Source of the DNA: Oscillospiraceae bacterium
Lineage (GTDB): Bacteria > Bacillota > Clostridia > Oscillospirales > Ruminococcaceae
Assembly (NCBI GenBank): GCA_022835495.1
Contig: BQOK01000001.1
Location: 3,224,001 to 3,288,000, forward strand
Direction: 5' to 3'
Length of the DNA: 64,000 nucleotides
Shown: positions 48,500 through 55,788 of the stretch, piece after piece
How the letters are laid out: each line of letters begins with the position of its first letter
Position numbering within the stretch: the stretch's first letter is position 1
Made by a program: the position numbers and the translations under genes
Notes under the pieces: model-generated
What the model was told of the DNA's origin: nothing
The model's input: only the letters and a program-made list of their open reading frames with translations
Database searches by the model: none

Positions 48500-49349
48500 T
48501 GCGTATGGCCTCCTTCATGTTCACGCACTCGTTGTACGCCGCCTCGGCAAACGGGGTGCCGGGCTGCTTTTTCCAGGCCAGCAGCACGCTGCGGCTGGAG
48601 TTCACCACCCCGCCGTTGCCCCCCCTGTCCAGGTAGCGGGCAATGTCGGCCGCGGTGCCGCCCTGCGCGCCGTACCCCGGGATCAAAAAGAAGCTGTCGG
48701 CGTAGCGGGCGCGGATCTCGGCCGCCTCCTCAATGTGGGTGCCGCCGATCACCAGCCCCAGGCTGGAATAACCCCGCTCGCCCGGGCACTCCCGGCCCAG
48801 CTCGTGCAGCTTGTCGCCCACCAGGTCGTACACGTGGCGGCCGTCGGCCAGCGCTTCGTATTCAAAGTCCTTTGCGCCGGGGTTCGAGGTGCGCACCAAA
48901 ACGAACAGCCCCTTGCCCTGCTGCTGCACATAGGGCAGGTACGGCCGGATGGAATCCAGCCCCATGTAGGGGGCCAGGGTGATGTAGTCCACCTCAAAAT
49001 CGCCCGCAAAATGCGCCTTGGCATACATCTCGGCGGTCTTGGCAATGTCGCCCCGCTTCACGTCCGCGATCACCGGCACGCCCGCCGCCTTCACATAGTC
49101 CAGCGTCTGCTTGTAGGCGCGCAGGCCGTCCAGCCCCAGGCTCTCGTAATAGGCGATCTGCACCTTAAAGCAGCCCGCTGCGGCCTTGGTGGCGTCCACG
49201 ATGGCCTTGTTGAACCGTACAATGTTTTCGCCCGCGGTCAGCGCCGTGTCCGCAAAGCCCTCCGGCAGGTAGGAAAAATCGGTGTCCAGGCCCACGCACA
49301 CCGGGCCGCGGGCCGCCACCGCGTCGTACAGCTTGTCCATGTTGGTCAT
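48480..49349 (-). CDS. pyrF: Orotidine 5'-phosphate decarboxylase (type 2)
   Basis: A 289-aa enzyme that makes UMP from OMP. Features: VCVGLDTDFSYLP, FNKAIVDAT, VPVIADVKRGDIAKTAEMYA (Asp-x-Lys-x-x-Asp catalytic motif), TLAPYMGLDSI, FVLVRTSNPGAKDFE and FLIPGYGAQGG. The length is that of the longer clostridial form. Start at ATG 49349 with AAGGAG; ATG 49382 is in frame. Confidence 0.95.
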   Translation of the reverse strand: MTNMDKLYDAVAARGPVCVGLDTDFSYLPEGFADTALTAGENIVRFNKAIVDATKAAAGCFKVQIAYYESLGLDGLRAYKQTLDYVKAAGVPVIADVKRGDIAKTAEMYAKAHFAGDFEVDYITLAPYMGLDSIRPYLPYVQQQGKGLFVLVRTSNPGAKDFEYEALADGRHVYDLVGDKLHELGRECPGERGYSSLGLVIGGTHIEEAAEIRARYADSFFLIPGYGAQGGTAADIARYLDRGGNGGVVNSSRSVLLAWKKQPGTPFAEAAYNECVNMKEAIRNACNSL

Positions 49350-49437
49350 CTTTTGTTTCTCCTTTTCGTAGCTTATATTCAAAATATTACTTTTCGTATT
49401 TAGCAGGCTGCCGGGGGCCGCCGCTCTGCGCGGCCCC

Positions 49438-50613
49438 TCACTTCCGCCGGTAGGTCAGCCTGCCGCCCTTGATCGTGGCGTCCACCCGGCCGTACAGGGT
49501 CAGCCCGTGGTACGGGCAGTTGCGGCTTTTCGAGTGCAGGGCCTCCCGGTCCACCGTAAAGGGGGTGTCCAGCTCCACCAGGGTCAGGTCCGCGTCCGCG
49601 CCCACCTCCACCCGGCCCTTGCCCGCAAGGCCCAGAATGGCCGCGGGGAACCGGCTCATCAGCGCCGAGAGGTAATACAGCTCCAGCCCCTCCTGCCGGC
49701 ACAGCTTTGTGTAGCACACCGCAAAGGCGGTTTCCAGCCCCACCATGCCCGCCGCGCCCTTTGCCTTGTCCTCGTCCGAGTGGGGGGCGTGGTCGGTGGC
49801 AATCGCGTCCACCGTGCCGTCCCGGATGGCCTCCACCAAAGCGGCCACGTCCGCCGCCTCCCGGATGGGCGGGTTCACCCGGTACTCCGTGCCCGCAAAC
49901 CACAAATGGTGGGGCGTCACCTCGCAGGTCACCGGCACGCCCCGGCGCTTGGCCCGGCCAATGGCGGCCGCCGCCTCCCTGGTGCTCACGTGGCACAGGT
50001 GCAGCCGCGCGCCGTAGTATTCGCACAAATGCAGGTTGCGCACCGTTTCCAGGTTCTCGGCTAGGCGGTAGTCCCAGGGCGAGATGTCCATGTCCTCCGC
50101 GTGGCTCATAATGGTCAGGCCCCGCTGCGCCGCAATGGCAAACGCCTTTGCCATCACCTCGCCGGATTGCACGCCCTTTCCGTCCTCGGTGATGAATTTC
50201 AAATCCTCCGGCAGGGTCTTCAGGTGGTCCAGGGTGTGCCCGTCGAACTGTTCGGTAATGGAAACGGTCTGGTTCGCCTCCACAAGGCCCACCCGCGCCG
50301 CCTCGGCCATCACCGCGTGGGCCTGCCCGGCGCCCGAGCACACGGGCTTTGTGTTGGGCATCAGGTTCACAAAGGTGTAGCCCCCCGCCGCCGCAGCAGC
50401 CGACCCGGTGGCAATGTCCTCCTTATACTCAAAGCCCGGCGTGCGCCAGTGGCAGTGCAGATCAATGAACCCGGGCAGCAGCGTGCGGCCCCCGGCCTCC
50501 AGCACCTCCTCGCCCTCTGCGGGCAGTTCCAGCCCAATAGCGGCGATCTTCCCCTGCCGCAAAAGCAGGTCCGCCGTCTGGCCGTTTTCCAGCTTCGCGC
50601 CGCGGATCAGCAT
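49438..50613 (-). CDS. pyrC: Dihydroorotase
   Basis: A 391-aa zinc amidohydrolase that closes carbamoyl aspartate to dihydroorotate. LLPGFIDLHCHWRTPGFEYKEDI carries the metal HxH motif, MPNTKPVC the substrate loop, followed by MSHAEDMDIS, LHLCHVSTREAAAAI and the active-site ATDHAPHSDEDKAKG. First structural gene of the operon; ATG 50613 follows GGGGGAG. Its leader carries an attenuator (50647-50677) and a leader peptide (50677-50751). pyrB and carAB are not in the window. Confidence 0.96.
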   Translation of the reverse strand: MLIRGAKLENGQTADLLLRQGKIAAIGLELPAEGEEVLEAGGRTLLPGFIDLHCHWRTPGFEYKEDIATGSAAAAAGGYTFVNLMPNTKPVCSGAGQAHAVMAEAARVGLVEANQTVSITEQFDGHTLDHLKTLPEDLKFITEDGKGVQSGEVMAKAFAIAAQRGLTIMSHAEDMDISPWDYRLAENLETVRNLHLCEYYGARLHLCHVSTREAAAAIGRAKRRGVPVTCEVTPHHLWFAGTEYRVNPPIREAADVAALVEAIRDGTVDAIATDHAPHSDEDKAKGAAGMVGLETAFAVCYTKLCRQEGLELYYLSALMSRFPAAILGLAGKGRVEVGADADLTLVELDTPFTVDREALHSKSRNCPYHGLTLYGRVDATIKGGRLTYRRK

Positions 50614-50646
50614 AACGCGCTCCCCCTTTTTGATGGAATTTTGGGT

Positions 50647-50677
50647 AAAAAAAAACTTTTCCTGCAAAAGGAAAAGT
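50647..50677 (-). terminator. Attenuator in the pyrC leader
   Basis: On the minus strand ACTTTTCCT (50677-50669) pairs with AGGAAAAGT (50663-50655), then a run of T (50654-50647). It sits between the promoter and pyrC, about 35 nt before the start codon, and the upstream arm begins inside the stop codon of the leader peptide. Confidence 0.85.
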
Positions 50678-50751
50678 CAAATGGGAATACTGAAATTGGG
50701 AACGCCCGGCAATGCGGCCAGGCCACGGGGCCAAAAACAGCGGTGCGTCAT
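50677..50751 (-). CDS. Leader peptide of the pyr operon (24 aa)
   Basis: A short reading frame from ATG 50751, preceded by AAAGGGGAATGCAGGC. It begins MTHRCFWPRG, ends NFSIPI, and its TGA stop (50679-50677) directly abuts the attenuator stem. A ribosome stopped there would cover the stem and prevent termination. The mRNA contains U-runs in the frame and just after it. This resembles pyrBI of enteric bacteria, where low UTP makes RNA polymerase pause and lets the ribosome catch up (known there, inferred here). No homology of the peptide itself is claimed. Confidence 0.6.
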   Translation of the reverse strand: MTHRCFWPRGLAALPGVPNFSIPI

Positions 50752-50784
50752 GCCTGCATTCCCCTTTCCCTTACAAATCGTCTG

Positions 50785-50814
50785 ATTTTATCACACTTGC
50801 CGCCGCCCTGTCAA
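50785..50814 (-). promoter_or_regulatory. Promoter of the pyr operon
   Basis: The minus strand reads TTGACA (50814-50809), an 18-bp spacer, TAAAAT (50790-50785). Start expected near 50778. It is back to back with the promoter at 50826-50855. Confidence 0.8.
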
Positions 50815-50825
50815 GGGCCCGCCCC

Positions 50826-50855
50826 TTGCGCGTCGGGCCCGGCGCGGGGTATACT
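50826..50855 (+). promoter_or_regulatory. Promoter of the L,D-transpeptidase gene
   Basis: TTGCGC (50826-50831), an 18-bp spacer, TATACT (50850-50855). The -35 is only 11 bp from that of the divergent pyr promoter. Confidence 0.65.
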
Positions 50856-50941
50856 GGCAATACCCGGCAAAACGAAATATTTCCCCCGCCCCCAAACGTC
50901 TGTAGTTTCAGAATCTGTTTATTTAAAAGGAGTAGCTGCCC

Positions 50942-51853
50942 ATGAAACGCGTTTTCCTGCTCGCCCTCACCCTTTGCCTGCTGCTGGCAGGCTGCGGCGC
51001 GGCCCCGGCCCCCTCCTCCGCGCCTGCCCCGGTTTCCGAACCGGGCTCCGAACCGGCCCAGCCCGTCTGGGGCAAGCCCGAGCCCACCCCGGAGCCGACC
51101 CCCGACCCGGAGGAAGCCTGGGCCCAGGCCGGCGTCCAGTTTATGGACTGGCTGGCCGCCCAGCCCGGCTTCGAGGGCTTTGACGCCCGGGTGCAGGAGG
51201 GCTTCCCCTACCTTGTGTGCGTGAACCGGGCCTCCAGCTGCACCACCGTCTACACGGCCGACGAGGCGGGCCGCTACACCAGGCCCTACGCCGCCTTTGT
51301 GTGCAGCGGCGGGCCCGACACCCCCACCGGCGTGTTCAACACCCCGGTGAACTATCCCTGGCGGCTGCTCTCCGGCCCCTGCTACGGCCAGTACGCCACC
51401 CGCATCAACGGGCCGTACCTGTTCCACTCGGTGCCCTACTACACCCAGCACAAAGACGACCTGGAATACGACGAGTTCAACAAGCTGGGCACCCAGGCCT
51501 CGCTGGGCTGCATCCGCCTTGCCATTGCCGACGTTCGCTGGATCTACGAAAACTGCCCCATCGGCACGCCGGTGGTCATTTACGACGACGCGCAGAACCC
51601 CGGCCCCCTGGGCCTGCCCGGCACCCTGCAGATCGACCCCAAAAACGAAACCCTGCGCGGCTGGGACCCCACCGACCCGGACCCCGCAAACCCCTGGGGC
51701 ACCGAATACCTGGACGGCACGGCCATCCGCACCGCCGCCGCCAAGGCGGATTGGGAGGCCTTCCGCGCCAGCGACGCCTTTACCCAAAACCTCACCCCCA
51801 CCGACCTGCAGGGCTGGAGCCACGACAGCGCCATCGAGGGCACCCGCGGCTGA
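50942..51853 (+). CDS. L,D-transpeptidase (YkuD) lipoprotein
   Basis: A 303-aa lipoprotein (lipobox LAGC, Cys18) with a Pro/Glu-rich linker. YkuD domain at about 85-215: YAAFVCSGGPDTPTGVF, the His in LFHSVPYYT, and the catalytic LGTQASLGCIRLAIADVRWIYEN (Cys in SxGCIR). It would form 3-3 cross-links or act on meso-DAP-containing peptidoglycan outside the membrane. The C-terminal 80 residues are Asp/Pro-rich and not assigned. GGAGTAGCTG precedes ATG 50942. Confidence 0.92.
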   Translation: MKRVFLLALTLCLLLAGCGAAPAPSSAPAPVSEPGSEPAQPVWGKPEPTPEPTPDPEEAWAQAGVQFMDWLAAQPGFEGFDARVQEGFPYLVCVNRASSCTTVYTADEAGRYTRPYAAFVCSGGPDTPTGVFNTPVNYPWRLLSGPCYGQYATRINGPYLFHSVPYYTQHKDDLEYDEFNKLGTQASLGCIRLAIADVRWIYENCPIGTPVVIYDDAQNPGPLGLPGTLQIDPKNETLRGWDPTDPDPANPWGTEYLDGTAIRTAAAKADWEAFRASDAFTQNLTPTDLQGWSHDSAIEGTRG

Positions 51854-51896
51854 TCCTTCCTTTCATGGGGGAACATCCCGGTTTTAAACAAAAAGC

Positions 51897-51935
51897 GCCC
51901 CCGGCTGTGGAAAACCCACGGCCGGGGGCATTTTT
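51897..51935. terminator. Bidirectional terminator after the transpeptidase gene
   Basis: GCCCCCGGCTGTGG (51897-51910) pairs with CCACGGCCGGGGGC (51916-51929), with one T-G pair, followed by ATTTTT. It is shared with the convergent genes at 51938-53934. Confidence 0.85.
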
Positions 51936-51937
51936 CG

Positions 51938-52210
51938 TTATTCTCCGCCAAAGAAGTTTTCGATCACCTCGTACAGGTGGCAGGGTTCCAGGTTTTCCTC
52001 GTTGCATCGGTGCGCCATGCGCACCATCATAACCATGTCCATGGTCACATCGTTCAGGCGGAACAGCTCATGCCCATCCGCCAGGACCTGTAGGCCGTAG
52101 GTGGTGTAGTACTTTTTGCTGCCGCGGGCCCTGGTGGCCTGCCTCAGCGGAAGGTACTGGAACGTATGCTTCGGCTTTGGCGTTTCCTTCACCGGCGCCA
52201 TTGCGGTCAC
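51938..52210 (-). CDS. Small hypothetical protein
   Basis: A 90-aa soluble protein from GTG 52210, which overlaps the stop of the secreted-protein gene (GTGA); ATG 52201 is an alternative. It has a basic first half (KPKHTFQYLPLRQATRARGS) and a second half with YYTTYGLQVLADGHELF, MVMMVRMAHRCNEENLEP and YEVIENFFGGE. No family is assigned with confidence; it recalls small DUF6514-type clostridial proteins. Last gene of the sigma/anti-sigma cassette. Confidence 0.6.
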   Translation of the reverse strand: MTAMAPVKETPKPKHTFQYLPLRQATRARGSKKYYTTYGLQVLADGHELFRLNDVTMDMVMMVRMAHRCNEENLEPCHLYEVIENFFGGE

Positions 52211-52617
52211 ACCAGGCAGTCAGAGGAATAGATCGTGTCGCCCTCCATATAGGCGCCGCCCTTGGTGGTATACACCCGGAACACGATCTTGGCCCGGTAG
52301 CGACCAGAAGACAGGCTGACCGGAGTGGACGTGCTGGCGATAAAATATCCCTCGCCGCTTATCACTGTGCTGGTATCCTTCCAGCCGCTGTTGTACTTTT
52401 GCAGGGTTACGTTAATTGTAACGTATTTATTAGAGTCGTACAGTTGAATGCTTCCGTTCATCTGGCTGGTATTAACCCCGCCACTCACTAAATTGACATA
52501 GCTCCATCGCGGTTTTGGGTAATCAATCGGACCAATGTCAGCATATGCGCTGAGGCCAAGGCCCAGGGCCAGCACCAGACAGAGTACCAGAGCAACCAAT
52601 TTCTTTGCGTGTTTCAT
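52207..52617 (-). CDS. Small secreted protein of unknown function
   Basis: A 136-aa protein with a clear signal peptide (MKHAKKLVALVLCLVLALGL, cleavage near AYA) and a short Ser/Thr/Tyr-rich mature part (SLSSGRYRAKIVFRVYTTKGG, EGYFIASTSTPVS) that looks like a single beta-sandwich. AAGGAGGAATCCC precedes ATG 52617. Its sequence is AT-richer than the surroundings. It lies 68 bp after the anti-sigma gene and is likely a target or partner of the sigma system (inference). Confidence 0.7.
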   Translation of the reverse strand: MKHAKKLVALVLCLVLALGLGLSAYADIGPIDYPKPRWSYVNLVSGGVNTSQMNGSIQLYDSNKYVTINVTLQKYNSGWKDTSTVISGEGYFIASTSTPVSLSSGRYRAKIVFRVYTTKGGAYMEGDTIYSSDCLV

Positions 52618-52685
52618 GATAAGGGATTCCTCCTTAAAAAGTGTTGATACTCATAAATGGCACTTTTTCGACCAAATATAACACG

Positions 52686-53393
52686 TTACCTTAAATTTTT
52701 TATATTTTCTATCATAGTTTCTAGTTCAACAATTTTTAATTGTCCGCTAATCGATATTGAACCCTCATTAACCTTTATTACGGCTTGTAACGTCTGCCCG
52801 TCTTCGCTCACATAAGCCTGTTTCTTTTCCCCAAAAACAATAATCTCAATTTCTTCTAAACTTTCTGTATTTGGATATCGGTCAATTTCATTTTCGAGCA
52901 AAGAAAACCATATTTCATTCCCTGTTGCATTATTTAATAAAGTTATAACGCGCAAATTCTCAGTTTGTGATACCTCTTCAATATGAAACCCCTCCGGCGC
53001 CCAGGTGGGGTAATAGTCGCTCTCCCAGCCCTCGGGCTTTTCCAGCACCACGCCGTCGTCCACCCGCACCTGGCTGTACCGGTCGTAGTTCTGGCTGAAC
53101 AGGTTCGCCAGCGCCTTGGGGTTGGCGATGGCCGTGCCCACCCCGGCGCACAGCAGCACAACAATCGCCGCGGCCATGACCACAAGCTTTCTCCAGTGCA
53201 CCAGCCTGCGTTTGGGCGGCCGGCGCAGCTCGCTGGTCACCTTTTTCATCCAGGCCTCGTCCGGCGGAACATACTCGTCCGAGCGCAAAAACGCCTCGTA
53301 CTCCTGATCCTCCCGCTCCTGGCCGGCAAGCGCCGCAAATTTCAGCAGCCGTTCTTCCCGCTCCCGCTCCAATTCATCGTGCATGGGCCACAT
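52686..53393 (-). CDS. Membrane anti-sigma-like protein with DUF4367-like C-terminal domain
   Basis: A 235-aa single-pass protein. A cytoplasmic part (1-70) precedes one membrane helix (VVMAAAIVVLLCAGVGTAIA, about 71-92). An extracytoplasmic domain follows (about 130-230: WESDYYPTWAPEGFHIEEVSQ, IWFSLLENEIDRYPN, ITISGQL-like end). The layout and position after a sigma gene fit an anti-sigma factor. The last ~100 codons (52686-52985) are strikingly AT-rich, while the N-terminal part is GC-rich. ATG 53393 lies within the end of the sigma gene. Confidence 0.75.
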   Translation of the reverse strand: MWPMHDELEREREERLLKFAALAGQEREDQEYEAFLRSDEYVPPDEAWMKKVTSELRRPPKRRLVHWRKLVVMAAAIVVLLCAGVGTAIANPKALANLFSQNYDRYSQVRVDDGVVLEKPEGWESDYYPTWAPEGFHIEEVSQTENLRVITLLNNATGNEIWFSLLENEIDRYPNTESLEEIEIIVFGEKKQAYVSEDGQTLQAVIKVNEGSISISGQLKIVELETMIENIKNLR

Positions 53394-53934
53394 CCTCCTC
53401 CCGGATCAGTCTGCGCAAAAGCCCCACGGTGCGCTTTTGCAGCATGGGCAGCGAAGTAACCTTTACTCCCAGCGCCTCGGCCAGCTCTTCCTTGCCGAAG
53501 CCGTGGATGTACTTCAACATCAAAAATTCGTAGTACCGCTCGGGCAGCTGCAGCACCGCCCATTCCAGCAGATCCAGCCGCTCGTGTTCCCACAGCGCCT
53601 TGTCCGGGTCCCACACGTCCCCGTCGTTCAGGTCCTGCTTCAGCTTTTCCAGCTTCTCCGCCTCGCGCGTATTCTTTCTGCAATTATTGTAATACAGCTT
53701 GCGCAGGATGCCCAGCACATAATACCGCAGGTGTTCGTCGTCCAGCGCGCAGACCGTCAGGCTCCCCTTGTCCAGGGATTTCATCAATTCCAGCATGGCG
53801 CTCTGCACCAGATCCTCGGCGGCGTGCTGGTTGCAGGTCAGTTTCATTGCCCGGCCGTAAAACATTTTACCGTTCTCGGCAAACAGGTCCGCAACCTTTT
53901 CATTGTGCCGCCTGGAAAGTACGAATAATGCCAT
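53374..53934 (-). CDS. ECF-like sigma factor
   Basis: A 186-aa sigma-70-family protein from ATG 53934 (AAGGGGAAGAG site). Region 2 (about 35-75: MKLTCNQHAAEDLVQSAMLELMKSL) and region 4 (about 115-180: LLEWAVLQLPERYYEFLMLKYIHGFGKEELAEALGVKVTSLPMLQKR). It forms a coupled pair with the anti-sigma-like gene downstream. The upstream region 53935-54168 is AT-rich and may hold its promoter, but I could not identify one. Confidence 0.85.
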   Translation of the reverse strand: MALFVLSRRHNEKVADLFAENGKMFYGRAMKLTCNQHAAEDLVQSAMLELMKSLDKGSLTVCALDDEHLRYYVLGILRKLYYNNCRKNTREAEKLEKLKQDLNDGDVWDPDKALWEHERLDLLEWAVLQLPERYYEFLMLKYIHGFGKEELAEALGVKVTSLPMLQKRTVGLLRRLIREEDVAHAR

Positions 53935-54168
53935 CCACTCTTCCCCTTCACGTTTCAGGGCCTGTACTATTAAAGTCACAGGTCCTATGCGAAATTTGTT
54001 AGTCCCTGTCGATTTTAACCCATATCCCATATTTTTCATATACTATTATGCAAAAAACACACAAACAATCAATCACAATTCCTTTTATTTAAGCATATTT
54101 GTAAAATAATGTAATAATTTGGCGTATTTTCATTTTTCGCCCGGTCACAAAACCCTTTTTCAGGCAAT

Positions 54169-54202
54169 TAAAAGGGCGGCCCGCCCACCGGCGCGCCGCC
54201 CC
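54169..54202 (-). terminator. Terminator of the GH31 gene
   Basis: On the minus strand GGGGCGGC (54202-54195) pairs with GCCGCCC (54180-54174), then TTTTAATT. It lies about 12 bp after the stop of the GH31 gene. Confidence 0.65.
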
Positions 54203-54213
54203 ATTTTTGTTCT

Positions 54214-55704
54214 CTATCCCTTGCGCCAGGCCAAAAACAGCCCGCCGCAGGCACATTCCCCTTCGGTCACAACATGCTCCCCGCCCGGGCTTTGCAGGGT
54301 GGCGCCGCCCACCTGCCAAACGCCCCGGGGCAAAAATACCCGCCGCGGCCCGCCCCCCTTTCTGGTCAGCGGCGCCGCCAGCAGCCGGTCCCCCAGCATG
54401 AACTGGTCGTTTATCGCCCCGCACCCCTGGGCGGGGAACACGTATTCCAGCGGCCGTAGCATGGGCTCGCCCGTGGCCGCGCAGGCGTCCAGCGTTTCCA
54501 GCAAATAGTCCCCCCAGGCCGCCCGCACCGCTGCAGCCGCCTTTACCCCGGCCAGCGCCTTTGGCCCCAGCACCCGCCAGGGCGCGGCCGAAAACTGCAT
54601 CACCGGCATCAGGCAGGCCGCCTCGGCCCAGCGCACAAACAATTCCTCGTCCACCGCGTCCTGCTGCAAAAAGCTCTGGTATTCGCCCCCGCCGATCATG
54701 TCCGGGCACACGTAGGGGTGCCCGGTCAGCGAGGCGGTCAGCGCGCAGGGCGTCAGCGCCGCAAGGCCCTGCTCGTCCCAGGTGGGGTGCTTGTCGCACA
54801 GGCGCTGCATCAGGGGCAGCCCCCCGGCCCGCCAGGAGGCGCGGAACTCGTTCAGCGGCCAGGCCGCGCCAAAGCGGGCCCACGCGGCGCATTGGGCGTC
54901 GCCGTTTTCGGGGTAGTACACCGGGTCGCCCGCGTCCAGCTTAAAGCCGTCCACCCCCAAGGCTTCCAGCTGCCGGAACTGGGCCCGCAGCCAATCCGCC
55001 GCCCCGGGGTTTTGCAGGTCCAACACGGCCGACCAGCCGTTCCACCAGTGGGCAATGTGCGCCTCGCCCCCGCTGTTTTTCACCAAAAGCCCTTTTTGCT
55101 CCAGCTCCCGGTACTCCTGCGTGTCCGGCGTGATAAAGGGGCAGGCCCACACCATCACCGCAAAGCCCAGCGCGTGCAGCTCGGCCAGCATAGCCGCCGG
55201 GTCTGGGAACTTTTCCCGGTCGAACCGCCAGCGGCCGTAATAGGGCGGCCAGCCATCGTCGATCATCAGCACCCCGGGCGCAAAGCCGTGTTCCAGAATG
55301 CCCCTTGCATAGGCCAGCACCCCGGCCTGGGTCTGGTCAAAGGTCAGCTCAATCCAGGTGTTGTACACCGGGGCGGTAAAAAACCGCCGGTCCGGCGCGC
55401 CCTGCGGCGGGAAATGCCGCCCCATGGCCGCCAGGTATGCCCCCCGCAGGGTGGGCTCCGCCGCTTCGCCCAGCTCCACCTCCTCCGGGCACAGGATGCG
55501 CCCGCCCTCAAAGCGGGCGGTAAAGCCCCCGTCCGCCCAGAGCCACCGCCCCCTGTCCGAGAGCAGCAGCGGCATGCACTGGTTGGGGGTGGGGTTTTGT
55601 TCCAGCTGGGCGGTGCACCGGCTGGCGGCGGTGTAGGGCTGGTCCACCCCGCCGCACACCGCGCCGCCCCACCAGGCTTCGCCGGGCAAAAATTCAATCT
55701 GCAT
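54214..55704 (-). CDS. Glycoside hydrolase family 31 protein, cytoplasmic
   Basis: A 496-aa family 31 enzyme, which hydrolyses alpha- (or xylosyl-) linkages at non-reducing ends. Features: LMIDDGWPPYYGRWRFDREKFPDP, the nucleophile region VDGFKLDAGDP, PLMQRLCDKHPTW and PYVCPDMIGGGEYQ with the acid/base region, then a beta-sandwich tail. No signal peptide. I chose ATG 55704 (GGAGAGG at good spacing) over GTG 55713. A terminator (55720-55751) lies immediately upstream, so its expression depends on read-through. The linkage cannot be fixed. Confidence 0.85.
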   Translation of the reverse strand: MQIEFLPGEAWWGGAVCGGVDQPYTAASRCTAQLEQNPTPNQCMPLLLSDRGRWLWADGGFTARFEGGRILCPEEVELGEAAEPTLRGAYLAAMGRHFPPQGAPDRRFFTAPVYNTWIELTFDQTQAGVLAYARGILEHGFAPGVLMIDDGWPPYYGRWRFDREKFPDPAAMLAELHALGFAVMVWACPFITPDTQEYRELEQKGLLVKNSGGEAHIAHWWNGWSAVLDLQNPGAADWLRAQFRQLEALGVDGFKLDAGDPVYYPENGDAQCAAWARFGAAWPLNEFRASWRAGGLPLMQRLCDKHPTWDEQGLAALTPCALTASLTGHPYVCPDMIGGGEYQSFLQQDAVDEELFVRWAEAACLMPVMQFSAAPWRVLGPKALAGVKAAAAVRAAWGDYLLETLDACAATGEPMLRPLEYVFPAQGCGAINDQFMLGDRLLAAPLTRKGGGPRRVFLPRGVWQVGGATLQSPGGEHVVTEGECACGGLFLAWRKG

Positions 55705-55719
55705 CGCGTTCACCTCTCC

Positions 55720-55751
55720 AAAAAAGCCGGGCGGGCCAAAGCCCGCCCGGC
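55720..55751 (-). terminator. Terminator between GH16 and GH31 abutting the GH31 ribosome site
   Basis: On the minus strand GCCGGGCGGGC-TTTG-GCCCGCCCGGC (55751-55726) is followed by TTTTTT (55725-55720) and then directly by GGAGAGG. A second GC hairpin lies upstream of it (55756-55784). Confidence 0.85.
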
Positions 55752-55788
55752 AAATCGTTTGCCGCGCCGCTTTGCGGCGCCGTTCGTT

